Origin: Neomesorhizobium albiziae
Lineage (GTDB): Bacteria > Pseudomonadota > Alphaproteobacteria > Rhizobiales > Rhizobiaceae
Direction: 5' to 3'
Length of the DNA: 64,000 nucleotides
NCBI RefSeq assembly: GCF_900114255.1
Contig: NZ_FOSL01000008.1
Coordinates: forward strand, 124,001 to 188,000
Position numbers and translations under genes: made by a program. Under the pieces are notes generated by a model. That model searched no databases. It saw only the letters and a list, made by a program, of their open reading frames with translations, and had not been told where the DNA came from. This document shows positions 8,901 to 15,847 of the stretch, piece by piece. Numbering within the stretch: position 1 is the stretch's first letter; each line of letters starts with the position of its first letter.

Positions 8901-9392
8901 ATGAGGAAACCGTTTGCACGCACGCACGCGCTGCGCGCGCTTGCCGAGGGTGCGAAGGCGACCCTCGACCTGCTGGCCGACGCCAGCGGACGCTCGCTGA
9001 GGATGCTGAAGCTGCAGGCGGAGCGCGAAGGATGGGCGCTCGACAGGGCGCCGCAGGAAGATCTGGCGGCCCGCTTCAGGGTGTTCGCCGCCATGCTGCT
9101 GGACAAGTTGGAGGATGCCGGGCGCAAGGCTGCCGAAGAGGGCATCACGATCAACAAGGCCGAGATCGACGGGTTCATCACGATAATCCGCGGTCTCGAA
9201 AAGGTCGACACAATCATGCGGCCCGAAATGGTCGCCAAAGAGAACAAGATCAAACAGGATGAAGACATGGCCGAGGTCCTCCAACGCATCAACACGCGCA
9301 TCGTCGAAATGGCCCGCGAGCTCGCAGCTCAGCTGGTCGAAGAGTCATGTCGGGCTGGACGGTGCGTGGCTGGCGAGGGACGAATGGTTTAA
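8901..9392 (+). CDS. GTA g1-like protein, probable small terminase
   Basis: First gene of the GTA/phage cluster. I start it at ATG 8901 (MRKPFARTHALRALAEGAK). The 163-residue product carries a short helix-turn-helix-like N-terminus (SGRSLRMLKLQAEREGW, a recurring DNA-binding element in rhizobial GTA g1 and small terminase proteins) and a long helical C-terminal region (about 95-150) expected for an oligomerising small terminase. It lies directly upstream of the large terminase and its 3' end overlaps that frame by more than 100 bases. This is unusual and may mean the true end was altered by an indel near 9347. Function would be recognition of DNA for packaging. Confidence 0.6.
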   Translation: MRKPFARTHALRALAEGAKATLDLLADASGRSLRMLKLQAEREGWALDRAPQEDLAARFRVFAAMLLDKLEDAGRKAAEEGITINKAEIDGFITIIRGLEKVDTIMRPEMVAKENKIKQDEDMAEVLQRINTRIVEMARELAAQLVEESCRAGRCVAGEGRMV

Positions 9393-10611
9393 TTTCGCCC
9401 GGCTCGAACAATACCCGCTGCTTGTCGACCCTCCCGCCATCTGGTTGGTGACGGGCGGGCGCGGCGCCGGCAAGACCAGGCTCGGCGCGGAATGGGTGAA
9501 TGCGCTGGTGCGGGGATTGCCGCCATTCGCCAGGGACAAGCTTCGGTATGGGCTGATCGCGCTGGTCGGCGAAACGCTGGCCGATGTTCGCGACGTGATG
9601 ATCGAGGGGCCGTCCGGCATCCGGACGATTTCGCGCAAGGACTGGCCGCGCTTCGAACCGAGCCGGCGGCGGCTCGTGTGGGACAGCGGGGCGGTGGCGC
9701 AGATATTTTCGTCGGAAGACCCCGAAAGCCTGCGCGGGCCGCAATTCGAGGCGGCCTGGTGCGACGAGCTGGCGAAATGGAAAAACGCCGACGCCTGTTT
9801 CGACATGCTGCAGTTCGGCGTGCGACTGGGTACGGCGCCGCGCCAGCTGATCACCACCACGCCGAAGCCGACGCCGTTGCTGAAGCGGCTTTATGCGGAC
9901 CCGGCCGTGCAGAGGGTGACCATGCGCACCGCCGACAACGCCGGCAATCTGGCACCGGGTTTCGTCGAGGCGGTGCGCAAACGCTACGCCGGTTCGCGGC
10001 TCGGACGACAGGAGCTGGACGGCGAACTGATCGAGGATCGCGACGACGCCTTGTGGTCGCGCGCCACGATCGAACAGGCGCAGACGGCGATGCCGGCGGG
10101 ACTGCGCCGGATCGTGGTGGCGGTCGACCCGCCGGCGAGTTCGCTGAAAACGTCGGACGCCTGCGGCATCATCGCCGCCGGACTGGACGGGAATGGCAAT
10201 GCGGTGGTGCTGGCCGACGCGACGGTGCGCGCGGCAAAGCCGCGGGAATGGGCGAACGCCGCGGTCGGGCTCTTTCACCGGCTGGAAGCGGATTGCCTGG
10301 TGGTGGAGATCAACCAGGGCGGCGACATGGTGGGCGCGGTGATCGCGACCGTCGATGCGGATGTGCCGGTGAAGCCGGTGCGGGCGCGGCGCGGCAAATG
10401 GCTGCGCGCCGAACCGATCGCGGCACTCTACCAGCAGGGCAGGGTGCGCCATGCGGCGCGATTTCCCGAACTGGAAGACGAGATGTGCGATTTCGGGCCG
10501 AACGGCCTGTCGAACGGGCGCTCGCCCGACCGCGTCGATGCGCTGGTATGGGCGATCGGCGAGCTGATGCCGCGGAGTGGCGGGCGGCCGAGGATCAGGG
10601 ATTTTCAATGA
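9259..10611 (+). CDS. GTA large terminase (g2), start possibly disrupted
   Basis: The motor ATPase and nuclease that packages DNA into capsids. Walker A GGRGAGKTRLG lies shortly after the conserved lead-in LARDEWFNFARL. A Walker B-like AAWCDELAKW and the nuclease acidic residue in VAVDPPAS follow, as does the C-terminal DRVDALVWA box, so the catalytic body is intact. The N-terminus is odd: between the Walker A box and the upstream ATG at 9259 there is no usable in-frame start, and the residues from that ATG are a shadow of g1. An ATG at 9347 followed by the expected peptide is off by one base, so a one-base loss just after the original start codon would explain the arrangement. Coordinates given are the longest frame. 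Confidence 0.8.
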   Translation: MKTWPRSSNASTRASSKWPASSQLSWSKSHVGLDGAWLARDEWFNFARLEQYPLLVDPPAIWLVTGGRGAGKTRLGAEWVNALVRGLPPFARDKLRYGLIALVGETLADVRDVMIEGPSGIRTISRKDWPRFEPSRRRLVWDSGAVAQIFSSEDPESLRGPQFEAAWCDELAKWKNADACFDMLQFGVRLGTAPRQLITTTPKPTPLLKRLYADPAVQRVTMRTADNAGNLAPGFVEAVRKRYAGSRLGRQELDGELIEDRDDALWSRATIEQAQTAMPAGLRRIVVAVDPPASSLKTSDACGIIAAGLDGNGNAVVLADATVRAAKPREWANAAVGLFHRLEADCLVVEINQGGDMVGAVIATVDADVPVKPVRARRGKWLRAEPIAALYQQGRVRHAARFPELEDEMCDFGPNGLSNGRSPDRVDALVWAIGELMPRSGGRPRIRDFQ

Positions 10612-10722
10612 GGCAGTAGGCAGTAGGCAGTAGGCAATCGAGGTTCGGCTGCGGCACCTCGTTGCCGGGCACTCCGCGCGCCTGCTGCTTTCTCGACTGC
10701 CTACTGCCTACTGCCTATTGCC
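10612..10722. repeat. GGCAGTA heptamer arrays in inverted orientation (copy 1)
   Basis: Directly after the terminase stop, three GGCAGTA heptamers plus a GGCAATC variant run from 10612 to 10639. A reverse-oriented array (GACTGCC, then TACTGCC twice, then TATTGCC) lies at 10695-10722. The arms can pair into a long hairpin with a loop of about 55 bases. Related arrays occur at 11989, 12678 and 13390, all inside the GTA cluster. Confidence 0.8.
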
Positions 10723-10754
10723 TTGAGTCTTCTGACATCAAAGGAACACACGAT

Positions 10755-11996
10755 ATGCCAATTCGCTGGCCGTGGCAGTTGCGCCCGGAAAGGAAAAACA
10801 CGCCGCCCGAGCGCAAGAGCGGTGCATCGGGCTTTGTCGCGATCCATGCACAGGCGGAGGCGCGCTGGACGCGCAGGGATTACGTGACGCTTGCCCGCGA
10901 GGGCTACATGCGCAACCCCGTCGTGCACCGTTCAGTCCGGCTGATCGCCGAGGCGGCATCGGCGGTTCCCTGGCTGCTTTATGTCGGCGCGACCGAGCAC
11001 GACGTGCATCCGGCGCTGGACCTGCTGGCCCGCCCCAACCAGCGGCAGGCGGGCGCGTCGTTCCTTGAAGCGCTCTATGGCAACCTGCTTTTGGCCGGCA
11101 ATGCCTATGTCGAACTGATCGACCCTTCGACAGGCTCAGGACATGGCCCTTCGACAGGCTCAGGACATGGCCCTTCGACAGGTTCAGGGTCGGAAGCGGC
11201 GGCGGACGCCGGGTTGCGGGAACTGCACCTGCTGCGGCCGGACCGCGTGACCGTGCTGGCCGACACGGATGGCTGGCCGAGCGGGCTTGAATATCGCGCG
11301 GGCGGCGCGCGGCGCAGGATCGCGCTCGGGGCGGGAGCCGGACTTCATCTCTCGCTCTTCCATCCGATCGACGACCATTACGGTTTTCCGCCACTGGAGG
11401 CCGCACTGATCGCGCTCGACACCCACAATGCCGCCGGGCGCTGGAACAAGGCGCTGCTCGACAATTCGGCGCGGCCGTCGGGCGCACTGGTCTATGCGCC
11501 GAAGGAAGGCGGCAATCTTTCCGACGAGCAGTTCGACCGGCTGAAGCTGGAACTGGAGGAAGGATACTCCGGCGCCACACGAGCGGGCCGGCCGCTGCTG
11601 CTCGAAGGCGGCCTCGACTGGAAGGCGATGAGCCTGACGCCGAAGGACATGGATTTCATCGAGGCGAAGAATTCGGCCAGCCGCGACATAGCGCTGGCCT
11701 TCGGCGTGCCGCCGATGCTGCTCGGCATTCCCGGCGACAACACCTACGCCAACTACCAGGAGGCGAACCGCGCCTTCTACCGCCTGACCATCCTGCCGCT
11801 GGTCGCCCGCACGGCGAAGGAGCTATCCGCGTGGCTCGGCCCCGTGTTCGGCGAGGAGCTGCGGCTGTGGTTCGACGCCGACCAGATCGAGGGGCTTTCG
11901 GGTGAACGCGACGCGCTGTGGGCGAGGGTGGGGGCGGCCGACTTCCTCAGTGACGACGAGAAGCGGGAAGCGGTGGGGTACGGGAGCAGGCAATAG
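10755..11996 (+). CDS. GTA/phage portal protein (g3) with in-frame repeat insertion
   Basis: HK97-family portal of 413 residues; ATG 10755 is preceded by AAGGAA. Recognisable segments are REGYMRNPVVHRSVRLIAEA, FLEALYGNLLLAGNAYVE, HPIDDHYGFPPLEAAL, ASRDIALAFGVPP, and DNTYANYQEANRAFYR, in the normal order. It forms the ring at one capsid vertex through which DNA passes. Two oddities stand out. Three 24-base repeat units (11123-11190) add PSTGSGHG, PSTGSGHG and PSTGSGSE after the NAYVELID strand without breaking the frame. The C-terminus after DEKREAVGY ends in GSRQ, encoded by the edge of a heptamer repeat, so the last few residues appear replaced. Confidence 0.88.
   Translation: MPIRWPWQLRPERKNTPPERKSGASGFVAIHAQAEARWTRRDYVTLAREGYMRNPVVHRSVRLIAEAASAVPWLLYVGATEHDVHPALDLLARPNQRQAGASFLEALYGNLLLAGNAYVELIDPSTGSGHGPSTGSGHGPSTGSGSEAAADAGLRELHLLRPDRVTVLADTDGWPSGLEYRAGGARRRIALGAGAGLHLSLFHPIDDHYGFPPLEAALIALDTHNAAGRWNKALLDNSARPSGALVYAPKEGGNLSDEQFDRLKLELEEGYSGATRAGRPLLLEGGLDWKAMSLTPKDMDFIEAKNSASRDIALAFGVPPMLLGIPGDNTYANYQEANRAFYRLTILPLVARTAKELSAWLGPVFGEELRLWFDADQIEGLSGERDALWARVGAADFLSDDEKREAVGYGSRQ
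11123..11190 (+). repeat. Three tandem 24-base REP-like units inside the portal gene
   Basis: Units start at 11123, 11147 and 11171. The first two are identical, beginning CCCTTCGACAGGCTCAGG and ending ACATGG. The third is CCCTTCGACAGGTTCAGGGT with a diverged end. The core CCTTCGACAGGCTCAGG is a widespread intergenic palindromic repeat in bacteria. A length of 24 bases keeps the reading frame. Confidence 0.85.
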
Positions 11997-12011
11997 GCAG
12001 TGGGTAGTGGG
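11989..12011 (+). repeat. Degenerate heptamer array (copy 2)
   Basis: GGCAATAGGCAGTGGGTAGT, then GGG, lies at and just after the portal stop codon. It is a diverged direct array of the GGCAGTA unit without an inverted partner close by. It marks the left edge of the foreign-looking 1.5 kb block that separates portal and g3.5. Confidence 0.6.
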
Positions 12012-12227
12012 GGTCTTGACGTTCGTCGGCGATGGGAGCGCGAGCATTTTGCGGCGCGCGAAGCGGCGGCGCGGTTTATCGATACCCTGCTGTCCTCGAA
12101 CCTGAGCAAAGAGGAGCTTACCGCGATTTGGGCGAAAGCCGGGTCCGATTGGTGCGTTTCAGAACCTCAGGTCGTTTCGTTCCTCGAGCAGCTTCGGGAT
12201 GCACTCCGTCTTGAAACAAACAGATGA
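12000..12227 (+). CDS. Small protein of unknown function, related to the one at 12323
   Basis: A 75-residue frame whose first codons (GTG start) overlap the heptamer repeat, so the natural N-terminus may be lost. The body reads AAARFIDTLLSSNLSKEEL, then TAIWAKAGSDW, then VVSFLEQLRDAL. It aligns without gaps to the C-terminal part of the gene at 12323-12691 through the pattern D-x3-S-x3-S-x2-[ED]-L-x2-[IL]-W-x5-D and a basic or acidic last helix. No membrane segment is visible. I do not recognise the family. The position beside a toxin-antitoxin pair and the small acidic helical nature would suit an immunity or antitoxin-like protein, but that is speculation. Confidence 0.45.
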   Translation: MGSGGLDVRRRWEREHFAAREAAARFIDTLLSSNLSKEELTAIWAKAGSDWCVSEPQVVSFLEQLRDALRLETNR

Positions 12228-12322
12228 AGCCGGCAAAACTTAAGGTTTGGGGTCGCTAAGAGGCGGGCGAATGCGGACGCGAAACCCTATGTGCACAATA
12301 CTTATGGCGTGGGTGTCCTGTT

Positions 12323-12691
12323 TTGGCACGATCCACGCTCAAGCCGGGGATATTGTGTCTTCACAGCCTATCTCCGAAACGATTGAGCACGGTGCAACAA
12401 TGCATCCGCTTCTCGCCAAATTCTGTCGAAAATTTTTTCGACGGCTTTTACGAGTTCTACTCGACCCTTGATGACCTTGCAAAATTGGGTCTTGGATCGC
12501 TGACCCAGGAGGAGAAGAGGGAACTCGCGCCCATTCTCGATGAGATCACAAGCCCGCGCTACAGCGCCGACGATTTGGTCCAACTGTGGAAAAGCTCGCC
12601 GGCCGACGTCTGGTTGACCAACGGCAAGCAGATACGCACGCTGTTCAAGCGCGCCCGGGAAATGATCGGGGAATTGGACAGTAGGCAGTAG
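12323..12691 (+). CDS. Small protein of unknown function, paralogue of the 12000 gene
   Basis: The convincing coding part is from about 12410 on: FFDGFYEFYSTLDDLAKLG, SLTQEEKRELAPILDEI, YSADDLVQLWKSSPADVW and LFKRAREMIGEL. It shares the D-x3-S-x3-S-x2-[ED]-L-x3-W-x5-D pattern with the gene at 12000. The first 30 residues of the frame look non-coding. Meanwhile the frame one base away (12271-12471) encodes a good signal-peptide-like start (MCTILMAWVSCFGTIHAQA) and the two could join at the A/T run near 12428-12440. The gene may therefore be a frameshifted exported protein. It ends in a heptamer repeat at 12678. The family is unrecognised. Confidence 0.5.
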   Translation: MARSTLKPGILCLHSLSPKRLSTVQQCIRFSPNSVENFFDGFYEFYSTLDDLAKLGLGSLTQEEKRELAPILDEITSPRYSADDLVQLWKSSPADVWLTNGKQIRTLFKRAREMIGELDSRQ

Positions 12692-12708
12692 GCGTCGGCA
12701 ATGGGCAG
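12678..12708 (+). repeat. Degenerate heptamer array (copy 3)
   Basis: ACAGTAGGCAGTAGGCGTCG, then GCAATGGGCAG, overlaps the 3' end of the small gene at 12323. It separates that gene from the vapC gene. Two good GGCAGTA-type units are followed by decayed ones. Confidence 0.6.
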
Positions 12709-12735
12709 CGTTTCCCGTCTGCGGTCTCCCTTTTC

Positions 12736-13113
12736 TCATTTCTTCTTTGCGACGAAGTTGACGCCGGGCAGGCCCTGGAAATGCGCGTCGCAGGTCAACA
12801 GATCGGCCTGATGTTCAAGCGCGGTAGCATAGACGATCGCATCGGCTGTCGCGATTTTGTGCTTGCTGCAGAGTTCAGCCGCAAGCAGCGCGATCGTCGT
12901 GTCGAGCGGCACGACGCGGCACATCTGCGTGAAGGCGATGACCTGGTCTGCCTTGTCCTCGCCGGCTTCCCGGGTGAGCCATTTTGCAAGTTCGAGCTGG
13001 ATGATCGTTGGCACCAGCCAATCTTCGCGCGCCGGTATCTGGGGGCCTATGGCCTGGCCGGTTGGCGAAGCGATGAGCCACTCGATCCAGGCCGACGTGT
13101 CGACGAGGCGCAT
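12736..13113 (-). CDS. vapC: VapC-type PIN-domain toxin
   Basis: A 125-residue PIN-domain ribonuclease. The acidic residues of the active site are all present: Asp5 in RLVDTSAW, Glu41 in IQLELAKW, Asp91 in ATADAIVYA and Asp109 in LTCDAHF. VapC toxins cleave tRNA or rRNA and stop translation when freed from VapB. The start ATG lies in TGATG with the vapB stop, so toxin is made only after antitoxin. The pair sits, on the opposite strand, between GTA portal and g3.5 genes and is flanked by heptamer arrays, which marks it as an insertion. Confidence 0.9.
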   Translation of the reverse strand: MRLVDTSAWIEWLIASPTGQAIGPQIPAREDWLVPTIIQLELAKWLTREAGEDKADQVIAFTQMCRVVPLDTTIALLAAELCSKHKIATADAIVYATALEHQADLLTCDAHFQGLPGVNFVAKKK

Positions 13114-13325
13114 CAGAAGCGGTCTTTGCGGTCGCGATAGTCAGTCGCCTTGGCGCCCTTGGCGATCCCGGCGAGCTCCTCGGCTTCCGGAACCGGCACG
13201 AGCAGAACGCCGGCTCCTTTTGGTATGAAGGCAAACTCCTGGCCTGCCGTCCAATGGCGCGCCTTGCGAACGGCCTTCGGGATCGAGATCTGAAATTTGG
13301 CTGAGAGCGTGGCAGTGTCGAACAT
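13113..13325 (-). CDS. vapB: VapB-type AbrB/SpoVT antitoxin
   Basis: I choose ATG 13323-13325, preceded by AAGGA at a good distance, giving a 70-residue protein that begins MFDTATLSAKFQISIPKAVR. This is the swapped-hairpin AbrB DNA-binding fold used by VapB antitoxins; the acidic/basic tail (AKATDYRDRKDRF) would wrap VapC. The longer frame to 13370 runs through the operator-like boxes and is unlikely. The protein should neutralise VapC and, with it, repress its own promoter through the GATCGATCG boxes upstream. Confidence 0.88.
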   Translation of the reverse strand: MFDTATLSAKFQISIPKAVRKARHWTAGQEFAFIPKGAGVLLVPVPEAEELAGIAKGAKATDYRDRKDRF

Positions 13326-13340
13326 GTCGTACCAATCCTT

Positions 13341-13380
13341 GATCGATCGATGCTTCGTAAGAAATAGCACGGATCGATCG
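13341..13380. promoter_or_regulatory. Paired palindromic boxes upstream of vapB, candidate operator
   Basis: GATCGATCGA at 13341-13350 and GGATCGATCG at 13371-13380 are two near-identical self-complementary boxes centred about 30 bases apart (three helical turns), 16 bases upstream of the vapB start. VapBC complexes typically bind such symmetric sites. Binding itself is inferred. Confidence 0.5.
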
Positions 13381-13389
13381 TTGCGGAAA

Positions 13390-13482
13390 GGCAGTAGGCA
13401 GTAGGCAGTAGGCAGTTTCCGTCCCGGACTGCATGGGCAAGATCGCGCATTGCGACTGCCGACTGCCTAAGGCCGACTGCCC
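13390..13482. repeat. GGCAGTA heptamer arrays in inverted orientation (copy 4)
   Basis: Left arm 13390-13417 has three GGCAGTA units plus GGCAGTT. Right arm 13454-13482 has GACTGCC three times, interrupted by TAAGGCC. It closes the inserted block on its right side, immediately before g3.5. Confidence 0.8.
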
Positions 13483-13503
13483 TTTCTCTTGGAACCATCA
13501 CAC

Positions 13504-13848
13504 ATGACCGAAATCAACGAAACCGCCTGGCTGTGGGCGGCGAAAGGTACTGGCGCGGTCGCAGGGTCGGCCGTGTCGCTGGCCTACATCCTGCCCGGCG
13601 GGCGGCGCGAGGCCGCACTGCGCTTTGCGGCGGGCGTGGTCTGCGGGCTGGTTTTCGGCGGCACCGCCGGACTGAAGATCGCCACCGAACTCGGCATCGC
13701 CAGCACGATCGGCAGCTTCGAGACGATGCTGATGGGATCGGCGGCGGCGAGCCTGTGCACATGGTGGGCGCTGGGCTTCCTGGCGCGCGCCTTCGAACGC
13801 GGCGGATGGGCATGGCCAAAGGAGCGAAGGGAAAGCGATGGGCGCTGA
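13504..13848 (+). CDS. Small membrane protein of GTA cluster (DUF6107-like, g3.5 position)
   Basis: A 114-residue protein beginning MTEINETAWLWAAKGTGAVA with three hydrophobic segments (about 15-35, 45-65, 80-100), including GVVCGLVFGGTAGLKIATEL and GSAAASLCTWWALGFLARAF. Small membrane proteins of this type sit between portal and protease genes in rhizobial GTA clusters. The role is unknown; a holin or virion accessory is possible. It overlaps the protease gene by 11 bases. The ATG at 13504 is preceded by TCTTGGAACC; the frame's earlier ATG at 13489 is less likely. Confidence 0.65.
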   Translation: MTEINETAWLWAAKGTGAVAGSAVSLAYILPGGRREAALRFAAGVVCGLVFGGTAGLKIATELGIASTIGSFETMLMGSAAASLCTWWALGFLARAFERGGWAWPKERRESDGR

Positions 13849-14542
13849 CTGGATCACCCGCCTCTGCGAGCGGAAATTTGTCGACCTGGTGGTCGAGGAA
13901 CTGGAACCCAACGGTTCCTTCTCAGGCTATGCCAGCCTTTTCGGGCGCGTGGATCTCGGCCGCGACGTGGTCGAGCGCGGAGCGTTCGCCAAGTCGCTGA
14001 GGACACGCGGTGCTGCCGGCATCCGCATGCTGTTCCAGCACGACCCGAACCAGCCGATCGGCGCCTGGACCGAGGTCCGGGAGGATGCCCGCGGGCTGTT
14101 CGTGCGCGGCAGGCTGACCGAAGGGGTCAACCGCTCGCGGGAGGTGCTGAATCTGATGCGCGGCGGCGCGCTCGACGGGCTGTCGATCGGCTTCCGCACA
14201 GTTCGGGCGAAGAACGACGCCGCCGCGGGGGTGCGGCGCATCCTGGAGGCCGATCTGTGGGAAATTTCGGTGGTGACGTTTCCGATGATGCCCGGCGCCC
14301 GCGTCGAGAAGATCAAGGGTTTCGGGCGCGGGCGTGCACTGCCGACGACACGTGAATTCGAACGTTGGCTCACGCGGGATGCCGGGCTGACGCGGGGCGA
14401 CGCCAGGGCGGTGATCGCCAAGGGGTTCGCCAGCCTTGTGCGCGAGCGGGACGCCGCGAGGAATACGCCGGACGGGATCGTTGCGATGATCCGCGCGGCG
14501 ACACGCATGATCAACGGAAAGGATTTTTCTGATGCACAATGA
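13838..14542 (+). CDS. Prohead protease (g4), HK97 family
   Basis: The 234-residue maturation protease trims the scaffold region of the capsid protein. Hallmarks of peptidase family U35 are present: GYASLFGRVDLGRDVVERGAF near the N-terminus, the catalytic histidine in MLFQHDP, and the serine in GLSIGFR followed by LWEISVVTFPM. It overlaps g3.5 by 11 bases and g5 by 11 bases, as in intact GTA clusters. No damage is visible. Confidence 0.9.
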   Translation: MGADWITRLCERKFVDLVVEELEPNGSFSGYASLFGRVDLGRDVVERGAFAKSLRTRGAAGIRMLFQHDPNQPIGAWTEVREDARGLFVRGRLTEGVNRSREVLNLMRGGALDGLSIGFRTVRAKNDAAAGVRRILEADLWEISVVTFPMMPGARVEKIKGFGRGRALPTTREFERWLTRDAGLTRGDARAVIAKGFASLVRERDAARNTPDGIVAMIRAATRMINGKDFSDAQ

Positions 14543-15785
14543 CATGCAGGCGCCAGCGCCTGAAACCAAGTCCGGCCACTTCGAGCTGCCCGAGGCTTTC
14601 GACGAGTTCATGAATTCGTTCGAGGCCTTCAAGGACGCCAACAACGAACGGCTGGCCGATATCGAAAAGCGCATGAGCGCCGACGTGGTGACCACCGACA
14701 AGGTGGACCGCATTTCCCGCGCGCTCGACGAGCAGAAGCGGGCGCTCGATACGATGGCGCTGAAGAGGGCCCGGCCGCAGCTCGGCCGCGAAACGCGCTC
14801 GGGCTTCATCGACCTCGAACACAAGCAGGCTTTCGAGACCTATGTGCGCAGCGGCGACGACCGGCTTCTGCGGGCGCTCGACACCAAGGCGATGTCCTAC
14901 GGCTCCGGCCAGGACGGCGGCTACCTAGTGCCGTCAGAAACCGAGGCCGAGATAGGCAAGCGGCTGGCGGCACTGTCGCCGATCCGTTCGATCGCCTCGG
15001 TTCGCCAGGTTTCGGGCGCGGTGCTGAAGAAGCCGTTCGCGGTCAACGGTCCGGCCGTGGGCTGGGTCGGCGAAACGACGGCGCGGCCGCAGACGGCGAC
15101 CGCCACGTTGGCCGAGCTGCAGTTTCCGACGATGGAGCTCTACGCCATGCCGGCGGCGACCGCTTCGCTGCTGGAAGACAGCGTCGTCGATCTCGACCAG
15201 TGGATTTCCGGCGAGGTCGAGGCCGCTTTCGCCGAGCAGGAAGGCGCTGCCTTCGTCAACGGCGACGGCGTCAACAAGCCGCGCGGTTTCCTCGACTACG
15301 CGACGGTCGCCGAGGCGAGCTGGAGCTGGGGCAATCTCGGCTACGTGGCGACCGGCGTCGCCGGCGCGCTGCCGGCAAGCAACCCGTCCGACGTGCTGAT
15401 CGACACAGTCTATGCGCTGAAGGCCGGCTACCGGCAGAACGCCAACTGGGTGATGAACCGCAAGACGCAGGCCGCTATCCGCAAGCTGAAGGACGCCGAC
15501 GGGAACTATCTCTGGCAGCCGCCGGCGGCCGCCGGCCAGCGGGCGATGCTGATGGGCTTTCCGCTGGTCGAGGCCGAAGAGATGCCGGATGCAGCGACCA
15601 ACGAGACGCCGGTCGCGTTCGGCGATTTTTCGCGCGGCTATCTCGTCGTCGACCGCACCGGCGTGAAGGTGTTGCGCGATCCATACTCCGCCAAGCCCTA
15701 CGTGTTGTTCTATACGACCAAGCGGGTTGGCGGCGGTGTCCAGGATTTCGACGCGATCAAGCTGCTGAAATATGGCGTGAGCTGA
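14532..15785 (+). CDS. Major capsid protein (g5), HK97 fold
   Basis: A 417-residue HK97-fold capsid protein. Residues about 1-105 form the helical delta/scaffold region (coiled-coil-like FEAFKDANNERLADIEKRM), removed by the protease. Then come the conserved DGGYLVPSE, GWVGETTARPQT, EQEGAAFVNGDG, KPRGFLDY and the C-terminal VGGGVQDFDAIKLLK. It is full length and undamaged. It assembles the head of the gene transfer particle. The gene is followed by 295 bases without genes that hold a large palindromic repeat. Confidence 0.92.
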   Translation: MHNDMQAPAPETKSGHFELPEAFDEFMNSFEAFKDANNERLADIEKRMSADVVTTDKVDRISRALDEQKRALDTMALKRARPQLGRETRSGFIDLEHKQAFETYVRSGDDRLLRALDTKAMSYGSGQDGGYLVPSETEAEIGKRLAALSPIRSIASVRQVSGAVLKKPFAVNGPAVGWVGETTARPQTATATLAELQFPTMELYAMPAATASLLEDSVVDLDQWISGEVEAAFAEQEGAAFVNGDGVNKPRGFLDYATVAEASWSWGNLGYVATGVAGALPASNPSDVLIDTVYALKAGYRQNANWVMNRKTQAAIRKLKDADGNYLWQPPAAAGQRAMLMGFPLVEAEEMPDAATNETPVAFGDFSRGYLVVDRTGVKVLRDPYSAKPYVLFYTTKRVGGGVQDFDAIKLLKYGVS

Positions 15786-15847
15786 CGGTTCGTTCGGAAG
15801 CCTGCTCCGGCGGCCATTCCTTCTCCCCTCCGGAGCAGGGCAATCGA

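Noticed and set aside
10612-13482. Regular short repeats considered as a CRISPR array
   Set aside because: Units are 7 bases without unique spacers and no cas genes are present; they are simple heptamer arrays.
11989-13482. The inserted block considered as an insertion sequence or integron
   Set aside because: No transposase or integrase and no clear target duplication; only heptamer arrays mark its edges.
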